Shown here: positions 1 through 8,019 of the stretch, piece by piece
Position numbering within the stretch: position 1 is the stretch's first letter
Layout: the number at the start of each line of letters is the position of its first letter
From: Bacilli bacterium
GTDB lineage: Bacteria > Bacillota_I > Bacilli_A > RF39 > UBA660
Assembly: GCA_017411235.1 (NCBI GenBank)
Contig: JAFPMR010000054.1
Span: forward strand, 1 to 31,119
Direction of reading: 5' to 3'
Length of the DNA stretch: 31,119 nt
The notes under the pieces: generated by a model
The model's database searches: none
Told to the model about the DNA's origin: nothing
What the model saw: only the letters and a program-made list of their open reading frames with translations
Translations under genes and position numbers: made by a program

Positions 1-741
1 GAAATGTTTACTTTACTATCTAATCCAACTGAATATGAACCACAAGCTAATGAAAAAGATCTTGTAGTAAAACATTTCAATAACTTAGCAACAATGACAA
101 TGTACCCTGTAACAGAAACCGTACATTCACCACATGCTTTTAATGATGCAGATATGAAAAATATCTTAGTAGATTATCTACATAACAATGGACTATCTCA
201 ATTAAGAATAGCTGAAACAGAAAAATATCCGCATGTAACATTCTTCTTTGATGGTGGAAAAGAAGTAGAATATGATGACATGAAAAAGATTCTTATTCCT
301 TCACCAAAAGTTGCAACATATGACTTAAAACCAGAAATGTCAGTTTATGAAGTAACAGATAATTTCTTAAAAGAAGTAGGAAATTATGATGTAACAATCA
401 TGAACTTTGCTAATGGTGACATGGTAGGTCATACTGGAGTTTATGAAGCAGCAGTCCAAGCCGTAGAAGATATGGATAAATGTTTAGATAAAGTATATTC
501 TAAAATAATGGAATTAGGTGGAATCCTAATAATCATTGCTGACCATGGTAACTGTGATATGATGTGGGACGAAGATCATAAACCAGTAACAAGTCATACA
601 ACTAATCCAGTTCCTTGTATAATTACTAAAGAAGGAATTGAATTAAATGATGGTAAACTAGCAGATATAGCACCTACAATGTTAGAACTATTAGGTTTAC
701 CAATTCCAGAAGAAATGACTGGAAATTCATTAATAAAATAA
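1..741 (+). CDS. gpmI: 2,3-bisphosphoglycerate-independent phosphoglycerate mutase, 3' part
   Basis: This is the C-terminal half of the cofactor-independent phosphoglycerate mutase, which interconverts 3- and 2-phosphoglycerate in cytoplasmic glycolysis. The reading frame is already open at base 1, so the 5' part lies outside the window; about 246 of roughly 500 residues are visible. The visible part carries family signatures: RIAETEKYPHVTFFFDGG, SPKVATYDL, NFANGDMVGHTG, and the metal-binding IIADHGNCD near the end, followed by SHTTNPVP and LADIAPTMLELLG. These belong to the alkaline-phosphatase-like fold that binds two Mn ions. No hairpin terminator is evident after the stop. The next glycolytic enzyme, enolase, lies 11 kb downstream under its own promoter. 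The assignment is firm; only the true start cannot be given. Confidence 0.97.
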   Translation, partial: EMFTLLSNPTEYEPQANEKDLVVKHFNNLATMTMYPVTETVHSPHAFNDADMKNILVDYLHNNGLSQLRIAETEKYPHVTFFFDGGKEVEYDDMKKILIPSPKVATYDLKPEMSVYEVTDNFLKEVGNYDVTIMNFANGDMVGHTGVYEAAVQAVEDMDKCLDKVYSKIMELGGILIIIADHGNCDMMWDEDHKPVTSHTTNPVPCIITKEGIELNDGKLADIAPTMLELLGLPIPEEMTGNSLIK

Positions 742-767
742 AAAAATTACAAAAAACATCTAGATAA

Positions 768-776
768 TGATATAAT
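768..776 (+). promoter_or_regulatory. Extended -10 promoter for the small two-TM gene
   Basis: TGATATAAT is a perfect -10 hexamer preceded by TGN. It lies 23 bases upstream of the ATG at 800. No good -35 is seen, as is usual for extended -10 promoters. This is a prediction from sequence only. Confidence 0.55.
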
Positions 777-799
777 TAATATGATAGTAGGTGTTTAAT

Positions 800-1120
800 A
801 TGATAAAAAAAGCAAAAGATACAATGAAAATAGCTATTATTCTTCTATTGGGTATACTAACATTTAATATTGTATATGATGTTGGTGTTTCAAGATCTGC
901 TCAATTCCAAGAAGAAACTCAAGCTAGAGACATAACATCTTTAGATAAAGTAAAAGCTATTGCTGAAAAAGAAGTAACTGGTTCATCAACACCAAGACCA
1001 ACTGTAGAACAAGAGAGTAAAAAAAGTAAAATAATCAAATATGTATCTATCGTTGGTATCTTAATACTAGCAATCGTAATGCTAATAGTACTATCTAACA
1101 AAGAAGATTTAGATGAATAA
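800..1120 (+). CDS. Small protein with two membrane segments, unknown function
   Basis: I do not recognise a family. The 106-aa product has a hydrophobic segment at about residues 9-28 and a second at about 78-98. They are separated by a ~45-residue polar segment with acidic and Ser/Thr/Pro-rich stretches, and the protein ends in a short acidic tail. Lysines before both segments and the acidic tail make the topology uncertain; a two-pass hairpin with an external loop, or a signal-anchor plus C-terminal anchor, are both possible. I chose the ATG at 800 over an in-frame GTG at 791 because AGGTG at 789-793 sits 6 bases before it and would be consumed by the earlier start. It has its own extended -10 promoter and ends in a terminator shared with convergent mgtE. 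Confidence 0.75.
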   Translation: MIKKAKDTMKIAIILLLGILTFNIVYDVGVSRSAQFQEETQARDITSLDKVKAIAEKEVTGSSTPRPTVEQESKKSKIIKYVSIVGILILAIVMLIVLSNKEDLDE

Positions 1121-1145
1121 AAAAAGACTCATTTGAGTCTTTTTT
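1119..1145. terminator. Bidirectional terminator between the small gene and mgtE
   Basis: A GACTCA/TGAGTC stem (1126-1131 with 1134-1139) is flanked by an A run on the left and a T run on the right. It can therefore end transcripts from both convergent genes. It overlaps the stop codons of both. Confidence 0.85.
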
Positions 1146-2493
1146 ATATTCCTAATAAAATACCTGCTACTTTAAAATAAATTAGTAAAGAACAAGCATC
1201 AACTATTGTTGTAATAAATGGGGAAGCCATAACTGCTGGGTCAAAACCAATACGTTTAGCAAGTATCGGTAAAGTACAACCAACAAACTTCGCAAACATA
1301 ACTGTAATTAATAGAGTAATACATACAACTAAAGAAACAGTTAAACCAACTTTATCTAATAACATTAACTTAGCAAAATTACAAAGTGATAAAACAATAC
1401 CACATAAAACTGCAACTCTTACTTCTTTCCAAATAACTTTAAAAGTATCTTTAAATTCAATCTCATCTAGTGATAGGGCACGAATAACAGATACAGAAGC
1501 TTGAGAACCAGCATTACCACCAGAGTCCATTAACATCGGAATAAATGATGTTAAAACTACTGCAGCAGCAAGTGCTCCTTCAAAATGAGTAATAATACTA
1601 CCAGTAAATGTTGCACTAACCATGAGTAATAGTAACCAAGGAATTCTTTTCTTCCAAGTTTCAAATACACCAGTTTTCATATAAGGTTTATCAGTAGGTG
1701 TGATGGCTGCCATCTTTTCGATATCTTCTGTAGCTTCTTCTTCCATGATATCGATAATATCATCGACAGTAATGATTCCTACTAATCTATTCTCTGAATC
1801 AACAACTGGTAAAGTACTATAGTCATAATCTTGGAAGATACTAGCAACTTCCTCTTGGTCCATCATTGTTGTTAATGGGTGTTCACAAGTTTGCATAATA
1901 TCATCTATTAAAGTTTCAGGATCATTAATAATTAAATCTTTAACAGTAACATAACCTAGTAAAGTTCTTTCATTATCTGTAACAAAACAAGAATCATAAG
2001 TAACGAATTCTTCTTTTTGTTTTCTAATTCTTTCAATAGATTCTTTAATAGTTAAACCCTTTTTTAAATGAATATATTCCATAGCCATTAAAGAACCAGC
2101 TGAATCTTCAGGATACTTTAATAATTTATTAATATCTGCTCTTGTAGATTTATCTACATTTGATAATAATCTTTGAACCATAATCGCAGGCATTTCTTCA
2201 AATAAGTCAGCAGCATCATCTGTAAACATATCTTCGATAATACCTTTAGATTCTTCCTTAGTTAATGAAGAAATTAAGTTTCTTTGTACTTCTTCATCCA
2301 TATTAACAAAAACATCTGTAGCAATAGCTTTTGGTAATAATCTAAAAGCTTGAACTATCTTATCTTCAGGTAACTCTTGAATTAACGAGGCGATATCATA
2401 CTCATTCATTTTAAGAAATATTTTCTTAGTTTCTGAAAACTTTTTTTCTTCAATTAGTTCTTCTAATAATTCTTTTAATTTGTCTAATTCCAT
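1144..2493 (-). CDS. mgtE: MgtE-type magnesium transporter
   Basis: This is a Mg2+ channel/transporter of the MgtE (SLC41-like) family in the cytoplasmic membrane. At 449 aa it has the usual length and domain order. A helical, acidic MgtE N domain (about 1-125) comes first, then a pair of CBS domains (about 130-255) that sense cytoplasmic Mg2+, a plug helix, and a five-helix membrane domain (about 285-449). Diagnostic motifs are MLMDSGGNAGSQASVSVIRAL in the first part of the pore and ITTIVDACSLLIYF near the C-terminus, where the Asp is the pore Mg2+ ligand in characterised members. The ATG at 2493 (MELDKL) is preferred over an upstream in-frame ATG because GAGGAGTG lies just before it. The leader is too short, and shows no helices, for an M-box riboswitch. 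Confidence 0.95.
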   Translation of the reverse strand: MELDKLKELLEELIEEKKFSETKKIFLKMNEYDIASLIQELPEDKIVQAFRLLPKAIATDVFVNMDEEVQRNLISSLTKEESKGIIEDMFTDDAADLFEEMPAIMVQRLLSNVDKSTRADINKLLKYPEDSAGSLMAMEYIHLKKGLTIKESIERIRKQKEEFVTYDSCFVTDNERTLLGYVTVKDLIINDPETLIDDIMQTCEHPLTTMMDQEEVASIFQDYDYSTLPVVDSENRLVGIITVDDIIDIMEEEATEDIEKMAAITPTDKPYMKTGVFETWKKRIPWLLLLMVSATFTGSIITHFEGALAAAVVLTSFIPMLMDSGGNAGSQASVSVIRALSLDEIEFKDTFKVIWKEVRVAVLCGIVLSLCNFAKLMLLDKVGLTVSLVVCITLLITVMFAKFVGCTLPILAKRIGFDPAVMASPFITTIVDACSLLIYFKVAGILLGI

Positions 2494-2527
2494 AATATCA
2501 CTCCTCTTCATTTCTTTTTCCAACTTA

Positions 2528-2556
2528 CTTATATCACAATTGAAATCAAAAATAAA
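2528..2556 (-). promoter_or_regulatory. Candidate promoter of mgtE
   Basis: Read on the minus strand, TTTATT (-35), a 17-base spacer ending in TGA, and TATAAG (-10) form an extended -10 promoter about 35 bases upstream of the chosen mgtE start. It is divergent from the promoter of the PIG-L gene. Prediction only. Confidence 0.4.
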
Positions 2557-2583
2557 GAAAAACGGCATATATAAGCCACTTAA

Positions 2584-2611
2584 TTGACAATTTATATCAA
2601 TATAGTATAAT
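2584..2611 (+). promoter_or_regulatory. Vegetative promoter of the PIG-L/YfhO operon
   Basis: TTGACA (2584-2589) and TATAAT (2606-2611) are both perfect consensus hexamers with a 16-base spacer. This is the strongest housekeeping-sigma promoter in the first half of the window. The leader is about 35 bases and carries AGAGG ahead of the ATG at 2652. Confidence 0.75.
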
Positions 2612-2651
2612 TTACTTTGAGAGAAAAATAGCTCCTAAAAGAGGTTAAAAT

Positions 2652-3383
2652 ATGGCTAAAATAAAAGACATTATAACAAAAAATAAAAAAATAATAATTA
2701 CTGGATTAATAGTATTAATCATTCTTTTAAGTGGATGTATTATTTATATGCATAATACCTATAAAATACATCCTAATATCAAGAAAATTAACTTAAATGG
2801 CTATAACAAACTAATGATAGTAGCTCACCCAGATGATGAAACCTTATGGGGAGGAAAAGCCTTAATAGAAGATGACTATCTAGTAGTATGTATAACCTGT
2901 GGAAAAGTAAAATCACGTGTCTTTGAATTTGTTAATGTCATGCATACAACCAATGATAAATATATCATGTTAGGATATCCTGATAAAACAAATGGAGAAA
3001 GAGATAATTGGGATACTGTCTACGAAGATATAACTAAAGACTTAAAAGAAATAATAAAACTAAAAGATTGGGAACTAATAGTAGTTCACAATCCTGAAGG
3101 AGAATATGGCCATATTCACCATAAAATGATCAGTAATATAGTAACAGATATCGTAGAAAACAAAGATATCTTATATTACTTTGGTAAATACTATAGTAAA
3201 AAAACAATCAGAGATCATTATGATGAACTAGTATCAATGAGTGAAAAAACCTTAAATACTAAAAAGAAAATAATTGGTATGTATCATACACAAGATTTTA
3301 TCCAAACATCATTTGATCAAATGTTCCCATATGAAAATTGGGTACCTTACACAGAATGGATGAGTGAAAATGAAGAATCATAA
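2652..3383 (+). CDS. PIG-L (LmbE-like) family deacetylase, membrane anchored
   Basis: This is a zinc-dependent N-deacetylase of the PIG-L/LmbE family, which removes acetyl groups from N-acetylglucosamine-type sugars on lipids or small molecules. The catalytic and metal motif AHPDDE lies at residues 58-63, and the second metal site is in the GEYGHIHHK segment (about 150-158). A hydrophobic segment at about 14-33 follows a Lys-rich N-terminus, so the catalytic domain is probably outside the membrane. The segment contains LSGC (Cys29), which could be a lipobox, but the hydrophobic residues right after the Cys make a simple signal anchor equally likely. The last 14 bases overlap the next gene, a YfhO-like membrane protein. 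The pair suggests modification of a cell-surface glycan or glycolipid. The substrate cannot be told from sequence. Confidence 0.88.
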   Translation: MAKIKDIITKNKKIIITGLIVLIILLSGCIIYMHNTYKIHPNIKKINLNGYNKLMIVAHPDDETLWGGKALIEDDYLVVCITCGKVKSRVFEFVNVMHTTNDKYIMLGYPDKTNGERDNWDTVYEDITKDLKEIIKLKDWELIVVHNPEGEYGHIHHKMISNIVTDIVENKDILYYFGKYYSKKTIRDHYDELVSMSEKTLNTKKKIIGMYHTQDFIQTSFDQMFPYENWVPYTEWMSENEES

Positions 3384-5868
3384 GAAAGATATAATTTATA
3401 TATCTATCTTAGTATTAACATTTATTGTTCTCTCTGTATTCACAATAGGTCGTACATATATGTATGGTTCCAGTCTCGACTGGTATGCCCAACATATATC
3501 CATACCTGAATACTTTAGAACATTATTTTATAATACTAAAGATATATTACCTGACTTTGCCTTAAACATTGGTAATGGTCAAAACATCTATAACTTTTCA
3601 TACTATGGCTTACTAAGTCCATATATTTTAATAAGTTATCTATTACCAATGTTTAATATGTCTAATATATTAGTAGTATTAACAATTATCTCAGTTATTG
3701 CTAGTACAATACTAATGTATTATTTCTTAAGAAAACATGAATTTACTGAAGAAGTATCATTTATTGCAACTCTATGCTTTACTTTATCTTCACCAATAGT
3801 TTTTCAATCACATAGACATATCATGTTTATAAACTACATGCCATTTCTATTAATGGGATTATATGGAGTAGATAAAAGAATAAAAAATAGAAAGAGTTGG
3901 TTACTAGTATTATCAGTATTTCTAATGCTAATGACTAGTTATTACTATAGTATAGGAGGAATCCTATGTTTGTTATTATATGCTTTCTATAGATTCTTAC
4001 AAAAAACTAAAAAAATATCTTTAAAGATCTTCTTTAAAACCTTATTCTTTTTCTTAGGACCTATCTTAATTGGAATCTTTATGTCTAGTATCATAACTAT
4101 TCCAACCTTATTAACTATGTTTAATAATCGATTAGATTCTAATACTAGTATTAATCTAGTAGAATTACTACTACCATTACCAAAAAACTTTGAAAACGTC
4201 TTATATAGTAGTTATAGTTTAGGTTTACCAATCGTAATCGTACCAGCTTTAATAAACTTCTTTAAAAAAGAAAAAGCTAATATAACAATTGGTATCATTC
4301 TAGTATTATTATTTAGTATTAATCTCTTTAACTATATCTTAAATGGAACTATGTATATAGATCCTAAAACATTAATACCATTCTTACCAATCTATACCTA
4401 TGTAATAGCAATCTTCTTTAAAGACTTATTCAATAAAGAAATAAACTATAAAGTATTATTTCCAGTATTACTAATAGTATCTATCTATATAATTATTTCT
4501 AAGTCTTTAAGAATACATTACATCTTAGAATTATTACTTCTAGCAATACTATTAGTAATTCATCATAAAATACCTAAAAAAAGAATAATAATTATTCCAT
4601 TATTCTTTCTTATACTAGGTAATGCTTATGTTCATAACTTATTAGATAACTTAGAATTAAGATATGAAGTAAAAGAAACAGATACCTTAATAACAGATAG
4701 CTTAAATACCATAACTACTGCCGATGATACATTCTATCGTACATCTCTAGATGTTAATAAATCAGAATATCCAAATAAAATATTTGAAAATATTGGTTAC
4801 TATAATTCAACTATCTATTCATCAATATCTAATGTTAATTACAATAATTTCTATTATGATGTCTTATCAAATAATATAGCTTATCGTAATAGAGCATTAA
4901 CTACTACAACATCTAATATAGTTAGTTTAATGTTAATGGGTAATAAATATATAATTAGTTATAAAAAACCATTACAAGGTTATGAACTAATTAATACAAA
5001 TAATGGTTTAAATATATATAAAAACAATAATGTCTTACCATTAGGTGTAGCTACTAATAAGACAATGAGTTATAGTGATTTTGAAAAACTAGATTACTCA
5101 TCATCACAAGAAGCTTTATTAAATGTCATTATTACGGATCAACATTCTAATAATGAATTTGTATCTAACATAATTAAAACAGATATCCTAATTAGTGACT
5201 TAATTAGTAATGATATAGCAGCCTTTGAAGGCAATGGTAAAGCAACATTAAAAGTAGAGAAAGAATATAAAACAAGTTTCTCATTACCAAAAAAATACCA
5301 AGATAAAATACTATTCATTAGATTTAAAGTAAACAATGAATATACTAATGATCGTTCAATAACTATTAATGGTATAAAAAATAAAGTCACTGATAAAGAT
5401 TGGAAATACTATAATGATAATTCGGTATTTGATTATGTCTTAAATTATCAAGACTTAAAGAAACTGAATATAACTATTTCTAAAGGAGAATACAATATCA
5501 CTGATTTTGAAATAGATGCTTTAGATTATAGTTATCTAGAACAAGCTACTAAGAACTTTGATAAACTAATAGTAGATAGTAACAAAACAAAAGGTGACTT
5601 TATCGTAGGAGACATTAATGTAACTAATAAAGGTTACTTAATGTTAACAATACCTTACTCAAATGGTTTTAATATTAAACTAGATGGTAAGAAAATAGAC
5701 TATGAAAAAGTAGATTATTCCTTTATAGGATTCCCTATAGAAGAAGGAACACATCACCTAGAAATAGAATATAAAGCTCCTGGAAAGAATATCTCTCTAT
5801 TTATATCTATAATTAGTTTAATATCTTATATAGCAGTAATTATTCTAGAAGATAAAAGAAAGATTTAA
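3370..5868 (+). CDS. YfhO-like multi-pass membrane protein (GT-C fold candidate)
   Basis: This 832-aa protein resembles the YfhO family of large membrane proteins linked in Bacillus and relatives to glycosylation of lipoteichoic acid. The N-terminal ~420 residues hold about twelve hydrophobic helices, and the first extracellular loop contains GSSLDWYAQH, where an acidic residue and Gln resemble the family's putative catalytic loop. Residues ~430-805 form a soluble, mostly beta domain, and a final hydrophobic helix (about 808-826) ends in a Lys/Arg tail. ATG 3370 is chosen over GTG 3364 because GGATGAG precedes it at a good distance. The 14-base overlap with the PIG-L gene implies translational coupling. 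Family membership is judged by layout and a few motifs, so the exact donor and acceptor are unknown. Confidence 0.8.
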   Translation: MKNHKKDIIYISILVLTFIVLSVFTIGRTYMYGSSLDWYAQHISIPEYFRTLFYNTKDILPDFALNIGNGQNIYNFSYYGLLSPYILISYLLPMFNMSNILVVLTIISVIASTILMYYFLRKHEFTEEVSFIATLCFTLSSPIVFQSHRHIMFINYMPFLLMGLYGVDKRIKNRKSWLLVLSVFLMLMTSYYYSIGGILCLLLYAFYRFLQKTKKISLKIFFKTLFFFLGPILIGIFMSSIITIPTLLTMFNNRLDSNTSINLVELLLPLPKNFENVLYSSYSLGLPIVIVPALINFFKKEKANITIGIILVLLFSINLFNYILNGTMYIDPKTLIPFLPIYTYVIAIFFKDLFNKEINYKVLFPVLLIVSIYIIISKSLRIHYILELLLLAILLVIHHKIPKKRIIIIPLFFLILGNAYVHNLLDNLELRYEVKETDTLITDSLNTITTADDTFYRTSLDVNKSEYPNKIFENIGYYNSTIYSSISNVNYNNFYYDVLSNNIAYRNRALTTTTSNIVSLMLMGNKYIISYKKPLQGYELINTNNGLNIYKNNNVLPLGVATNKTMSYSDFEKLDYSSSQEALLNVIITDQHSNNEFVSNIIKTDILISDLISNDIAAFEGNGKATLKVEKEYKTSFSLPKKYQDKILFIRFKVNNEYTNDRSITINGIKNKVTDKDWKYYNDNSVFDYVLNYQDLKKLNITISKGEYNITDFEIDALDYSYLEQATKNFDKLIVDSNKTKGDFIVGDINVTNKGYLMLTIPYSNGFNIKLDGKKIDYEKVDYSFIGFPIEEGTHHLEIEYKAPGKNISLFISIISLISYIAVIILEDKRKI

Positions 5869-5880
5869 TCTTTCTTTTTT
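5855..5880 (+). terminator. Terminator of the PIG-L/YfhO operon
   Basis: AAAGAAAGAT (5855-5864) pairs with ATCTTTCTTT (5868-5877) around a 3-base loop and is followed by a T run. The stop codon of the upstream gene lies in the loop, so the terminator uses the last codons of the gene. Confidence 0.8.
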
Positions 5881-5936
5881 ATTTGTAAAACAATAGTAAA
5901 TATATTAACAAAAGATATACACATATTTACATAATA

Positions 5937-5945
5937 TGTCATAAT
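5937..5945 (+). promoter_or_regulatory. Extended -10 promoter of the HAD phosphatase
   Basis: TGTCATAAT matches TGN plus a near-consensus -10, 25 bases before the ATG. AAGGTG (5961-5966) is the ribosome binding site. No clear -35. Confidence 0.4.
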
Positions 5946-5970
5946 AAATATATGTAGGAAAAGGTGCATT

Positions 5971-6792
5971 ATGAAAAAATACAAAATAGTTTTTATCGAC
6001 ATCGACGATACCTTAAACCCCTCAAACGGAGTAGTATCTGAATATACCAAAGAAGTTATGACAAAACTAAAAGAACAAGGTATAAAAGTAGTAATAGATA
6101 GTGGTAGAAGTGCTTCTTATGCCATTAAAAAAAGCTTAGAAGCTAATCTATCAGAATACGTAATATCATCTAATGGAGCTGAAGTATATAACTATCATGA
6201 TCGAAAAGAAATATTCTCTAAACCAATTCCAGAAGATGTAATTAAAAATATATACAAGTACTGTGAAGAACATGATATGACTTTAATACTAAATAGTATG
6301 GAAAAAAGATATATAAATATTAATGACTATAAATATAACAATGAACCAGCTATTTATTTTGATAACATCGATAAAGTATTAAAAGATAATAAAATAAATC
6401 AATTAGTAGTATTAAGTACAAACTTTGATCGTATGCTAGTATTACCAAGTTTATTTAAAGAAAAATTTCCTAACTTAAAAGTAGTTCATTCCTCAATTGG
6501 TTTAATAGAAGAAAGAAGAACTAAAGGAAAAGAATACTATCATGACTTAGTATTAGAAAATACAGCAAAAAGTACTGGTATTATTGAATTATTAGATTAC
6601 TTACATATCGATCCTGAAGAAGCTATATCAATAGGTAATGGCTATGATGATATACCAATGTGTGATGTCGTAGGAACATCTATTGCTGTAGAAAATGCTA
6701 ATCAAACATTAAAAGAAATATCTACATATATAACAGATACAGCAGAAAATGATGGACCTGCTAAAATGTTAGAAAAACTATGTTTAAAATAA
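5971..6792 (+). CDS. Cof-type HAD-superfamily phosphatase
   Basis: This 273-aa soluble protein is a class IIB (Cof-type) haloacid-dehalogenase phosphatase, a group that hydrolyses sugar phosphates, FMN or pyridoxal phosphate. Motif I is DIDDT at residues 10-14 (Asp10 nucleophile, Asp12 acid/base). Motif II is the Ser in VVIDSGRS (about 41-48). A Lys in RTKGKEYY serves as motif III, and GNGYDDIPM (about 227-235) is motif IV with the Mg2+-binding Asp pair. The cap domain lies between motifs II and III, as expected for type IIB. The gene appears to stand alone: an extended -10 precedes it and another promoter follows it. The substrate cannot be assigned, as these enzymes are promiscuous. Confidence 0.92.
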   Translation: MKKYKIVFIDIDDTLNPSNGVVSEYTKEVMTKLKEQGIKVVIDSGRSASYAIKKSLEANLSEYVISSNGAEVYNYHDRKEIFSKPIPEDVIKNIYKYCEEHDMTLILNSMEKRYININDYKYNNEPAIYFDNIDKVLKDNKINQLVVLSTNFDRMLVLPSLFKEKFPNLKVVHSSIGLIEERRTKGKEYYHDLVLENTAKSTGIIELLDYLHIDPEEAISIGNGYDDIPMCDVVGTSIAVENANQTLKEISTYITDTAENDGPAKMLEKLCLK

Positions 6793-6801
6793 AAATATTT
6801 A

Positions 6802-6810
6802 TGTTAAAAT
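6802..6810 (+). promoter_or_regulatory. Extended -10 promoter of the six-TM protein
   Basis: TGTTAAAAT is preceded by a T/A-rich run and followed by AGGTG (6816-6820) and the ATG at 6829. The same ATGTTAAAAT string recurs before the PP2C gene at 9771. Confidence 0.5.
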
Positions 6811-6828
6811 ATCAGTAGGTGAATAAAA

Positions 6829-7353
6829 ATGAAGAAGAAACAAAAAGTAGATTTATACGTAGCATTAGCATTAATGTTATATGCAATCTTAGTATTACTA
6901 TTTCCAATATTTAATATAACTAGTATTAAACTAATAGTAATCTTAACATTTAGTTATTATGCAGTAATAAACTTTGCAAGATTCTTATTCTTAATGAAGA
7001 CAAAAGACTTTGAAGGATTACATTATGCCATAACATCAATTGCTATGTTAATAGTATTCCTAATAGTAAAATCACCAAGTCCTCGTAATCTAGCTTTAAT
7101 CCTTTTTGGTTGGATAGCATTAAATAGTTTAGCTAAACTAAAAAAAGCAGATTACTATAATGATCGTCGTGATCGTATGTACAAATTTGGTTTACTAGAT
7201 TTATGTATATTCTTAATAACAGGAATTATAACTTGTATAAATTTAGCATATCCAGCCGAAGTTCAAGTATTAATGATTGGTTTCTTTTTATTAGTAAATG
7301 GAATACTAGAAGTATTCGACCCAATAGTAAAAAGTTTAATAGCACATGGTTAA
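6829..7353 (+). CDS. Six-TM integral membrane protein, DUF308/HdeD-like
   Basis: This 174-aa protein is almost entirely hydrophobic. Six membrane helices lie at about 10-27, 33-55, 66-83, 86-103, 121-142 and 146-167. A conserved-looking polar loop, KKADYYNDRRDRMYK, sits between helices 4 and 5, and the Lys-rich N-terminus is probably cytoplasmic. The size and the three-hairpin layout resemble the DUF308/HdeD family, but I see no diagnostic motif, so the family label is tentative. It has its own extended -10 promoter, and a strong terminator overlaps its stop codon. It is therefore transcribed apart from the phospholipid operon that follows, although both concern the membrane. No function can be assigned. 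Confidence 0.6.
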   Translation: MKKKQKVDLYVALALMLYAILVLLFPIFNITSIKLIVILTFSYYAVINFARFLFLMKTKDFEGLHYAITSIAMLIVFLIVKSPSPRNLALILFGWIALNSLAKLKKADYYNDRRDRMYKFGLLDLCIFLITGIITCINLAYPAEVQVLMIGFFLLVNGILEVFDPIVKSLIAHG

Positions 7354-7365
7354 TGTGCTTTTTTT
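7341..7365 (+). terminator. Terminator after the six-TM gene
   Basis: AGCACAT (7341-7347) pairs with ATGTGCT (7353-7359) over a 5-base loop containing part of the stop codon. A run of T to 7365 follows and leads straight into the next promoter. Confidence 0.85.
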
Positions 7366-7366
7366 A

Positions 7367-7375
7367 TGTTATAAT
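7367..7375 (+). promoter_or_regulatory. Extended -10 promoter of the pssA-psd operon
   Basis: TGTTATAAT is a perfect extended -10 (TGT plus TATAAT). It begins two bases after the T run of the previous terminator, so the two elements are fused. Confidence 0.65.
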
Positions 7376-7398
7376 GGTTCTGAACAGGAATGATTAAT

Positions 7399-8019
7399 AT
7401 GTGTAAAGAAATATGGATAAAAGCAAACATTATAACTCTTTTAGGAGTAGTATGTGCAATAACAGGTATGTTACTATGCTTTGTAGGTAAGACAGGATTC
7501 GCTGTAGTATTACTAGCTATCTCTGGTATCTGTGATGGCTTTGATGGTTACTTTGCTAAAAAGGTTAGAAAACCAAATCAATCATCTGAATATGGTGTAG
7601 AACTAGATTCCCTAGCAGATATTGTTTGTGCAGGAGTATTCCCAGTAGTAATTAGTATGTCTTTAGGATTTACTAAATGGTATAACTTAATAATCTATGT
7701 ATTATTTATCATGTGTGGTATTACAAGATTAACTTACTATAATGTTAATTCATCAAGTAAGAATTACTTTAATGGTGTACCTATAACAGTATCAGCATTT
7801 GTAATACCAACTATTTATTTAATATTTAGAAATATGACTACTAAACCATATCTAATGATAGGTTTAATGGTTTCACTAGGTTTATTATCAATATTATATG
7901 TAACAACAAATGTTAAGATAAAAAAACCAAGTTTAGAAGGTCGTACTATATGGTCAGCAATTGGCTTTATTCTTTGCGCTATAGTAGTATTCTTATTATT
8001 TAAGGGAATTATCAAATAA
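7399..8019 (+). CDS. pssA: CDP-diacylglycerol--serine O-phosphatidyltransferase
   Basis: This is a CDP-alcohol phosphatidyltransferase that makes phosphatidylserine from CDP-diacylglycerol and serine at the membrane. The 206-aa protein has about six helices. The catalytic CDP-OH-P signature runs from DGYFAK to GVELDSLAD, and its Asp residues bind the metal. The spacing between the DG and the second G is longer than in the minimal motif, and Lys replaces the usual Arg of the 'AR' pair. ELDSLADIVCAGVFP after the signature is typical of serine-specific members. ATG 7399 is preferred over ATG 7390 because AGGA (7386-7389) is correctly spaced only for the later one. The stop overlaps the psd start (TAATG), and that pairing supports the serine specificity. 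Confidence 0.9.
   Translation: MCKEIWIKANIITLLGVVCAITGMLLCFVGKTGFAVVLLAISGICDGFDGYFAKKVRKPNQSSEYGVELDSLADIVCAGVFPVVISMSLGFTKWYNLIIYVLFIMCGITRLTYYNVNSSSKNYFNGVPITVSAFVIPTIYLIFRNMTTKPYLMIGLMVSLGLLSILYVTTNVKIKKPSLEGRTIWSAIGFILCAIVVFLLFKGIIK

Noticed and set aside
2494..2651. Possible M-box magnesium riboswitch upstream of mgtE
   Set aside because: Only 158 bases separate the divergent genes, they hold two promoters, and no conserved stem set is visible.
7203..7397. Plus-strand frame overlapping the end of the six-TM gene
   Set aside because: It is another frame of the same DNA, crosses a strong terminator, and its product is Asn/Ser-rich without a start signal.
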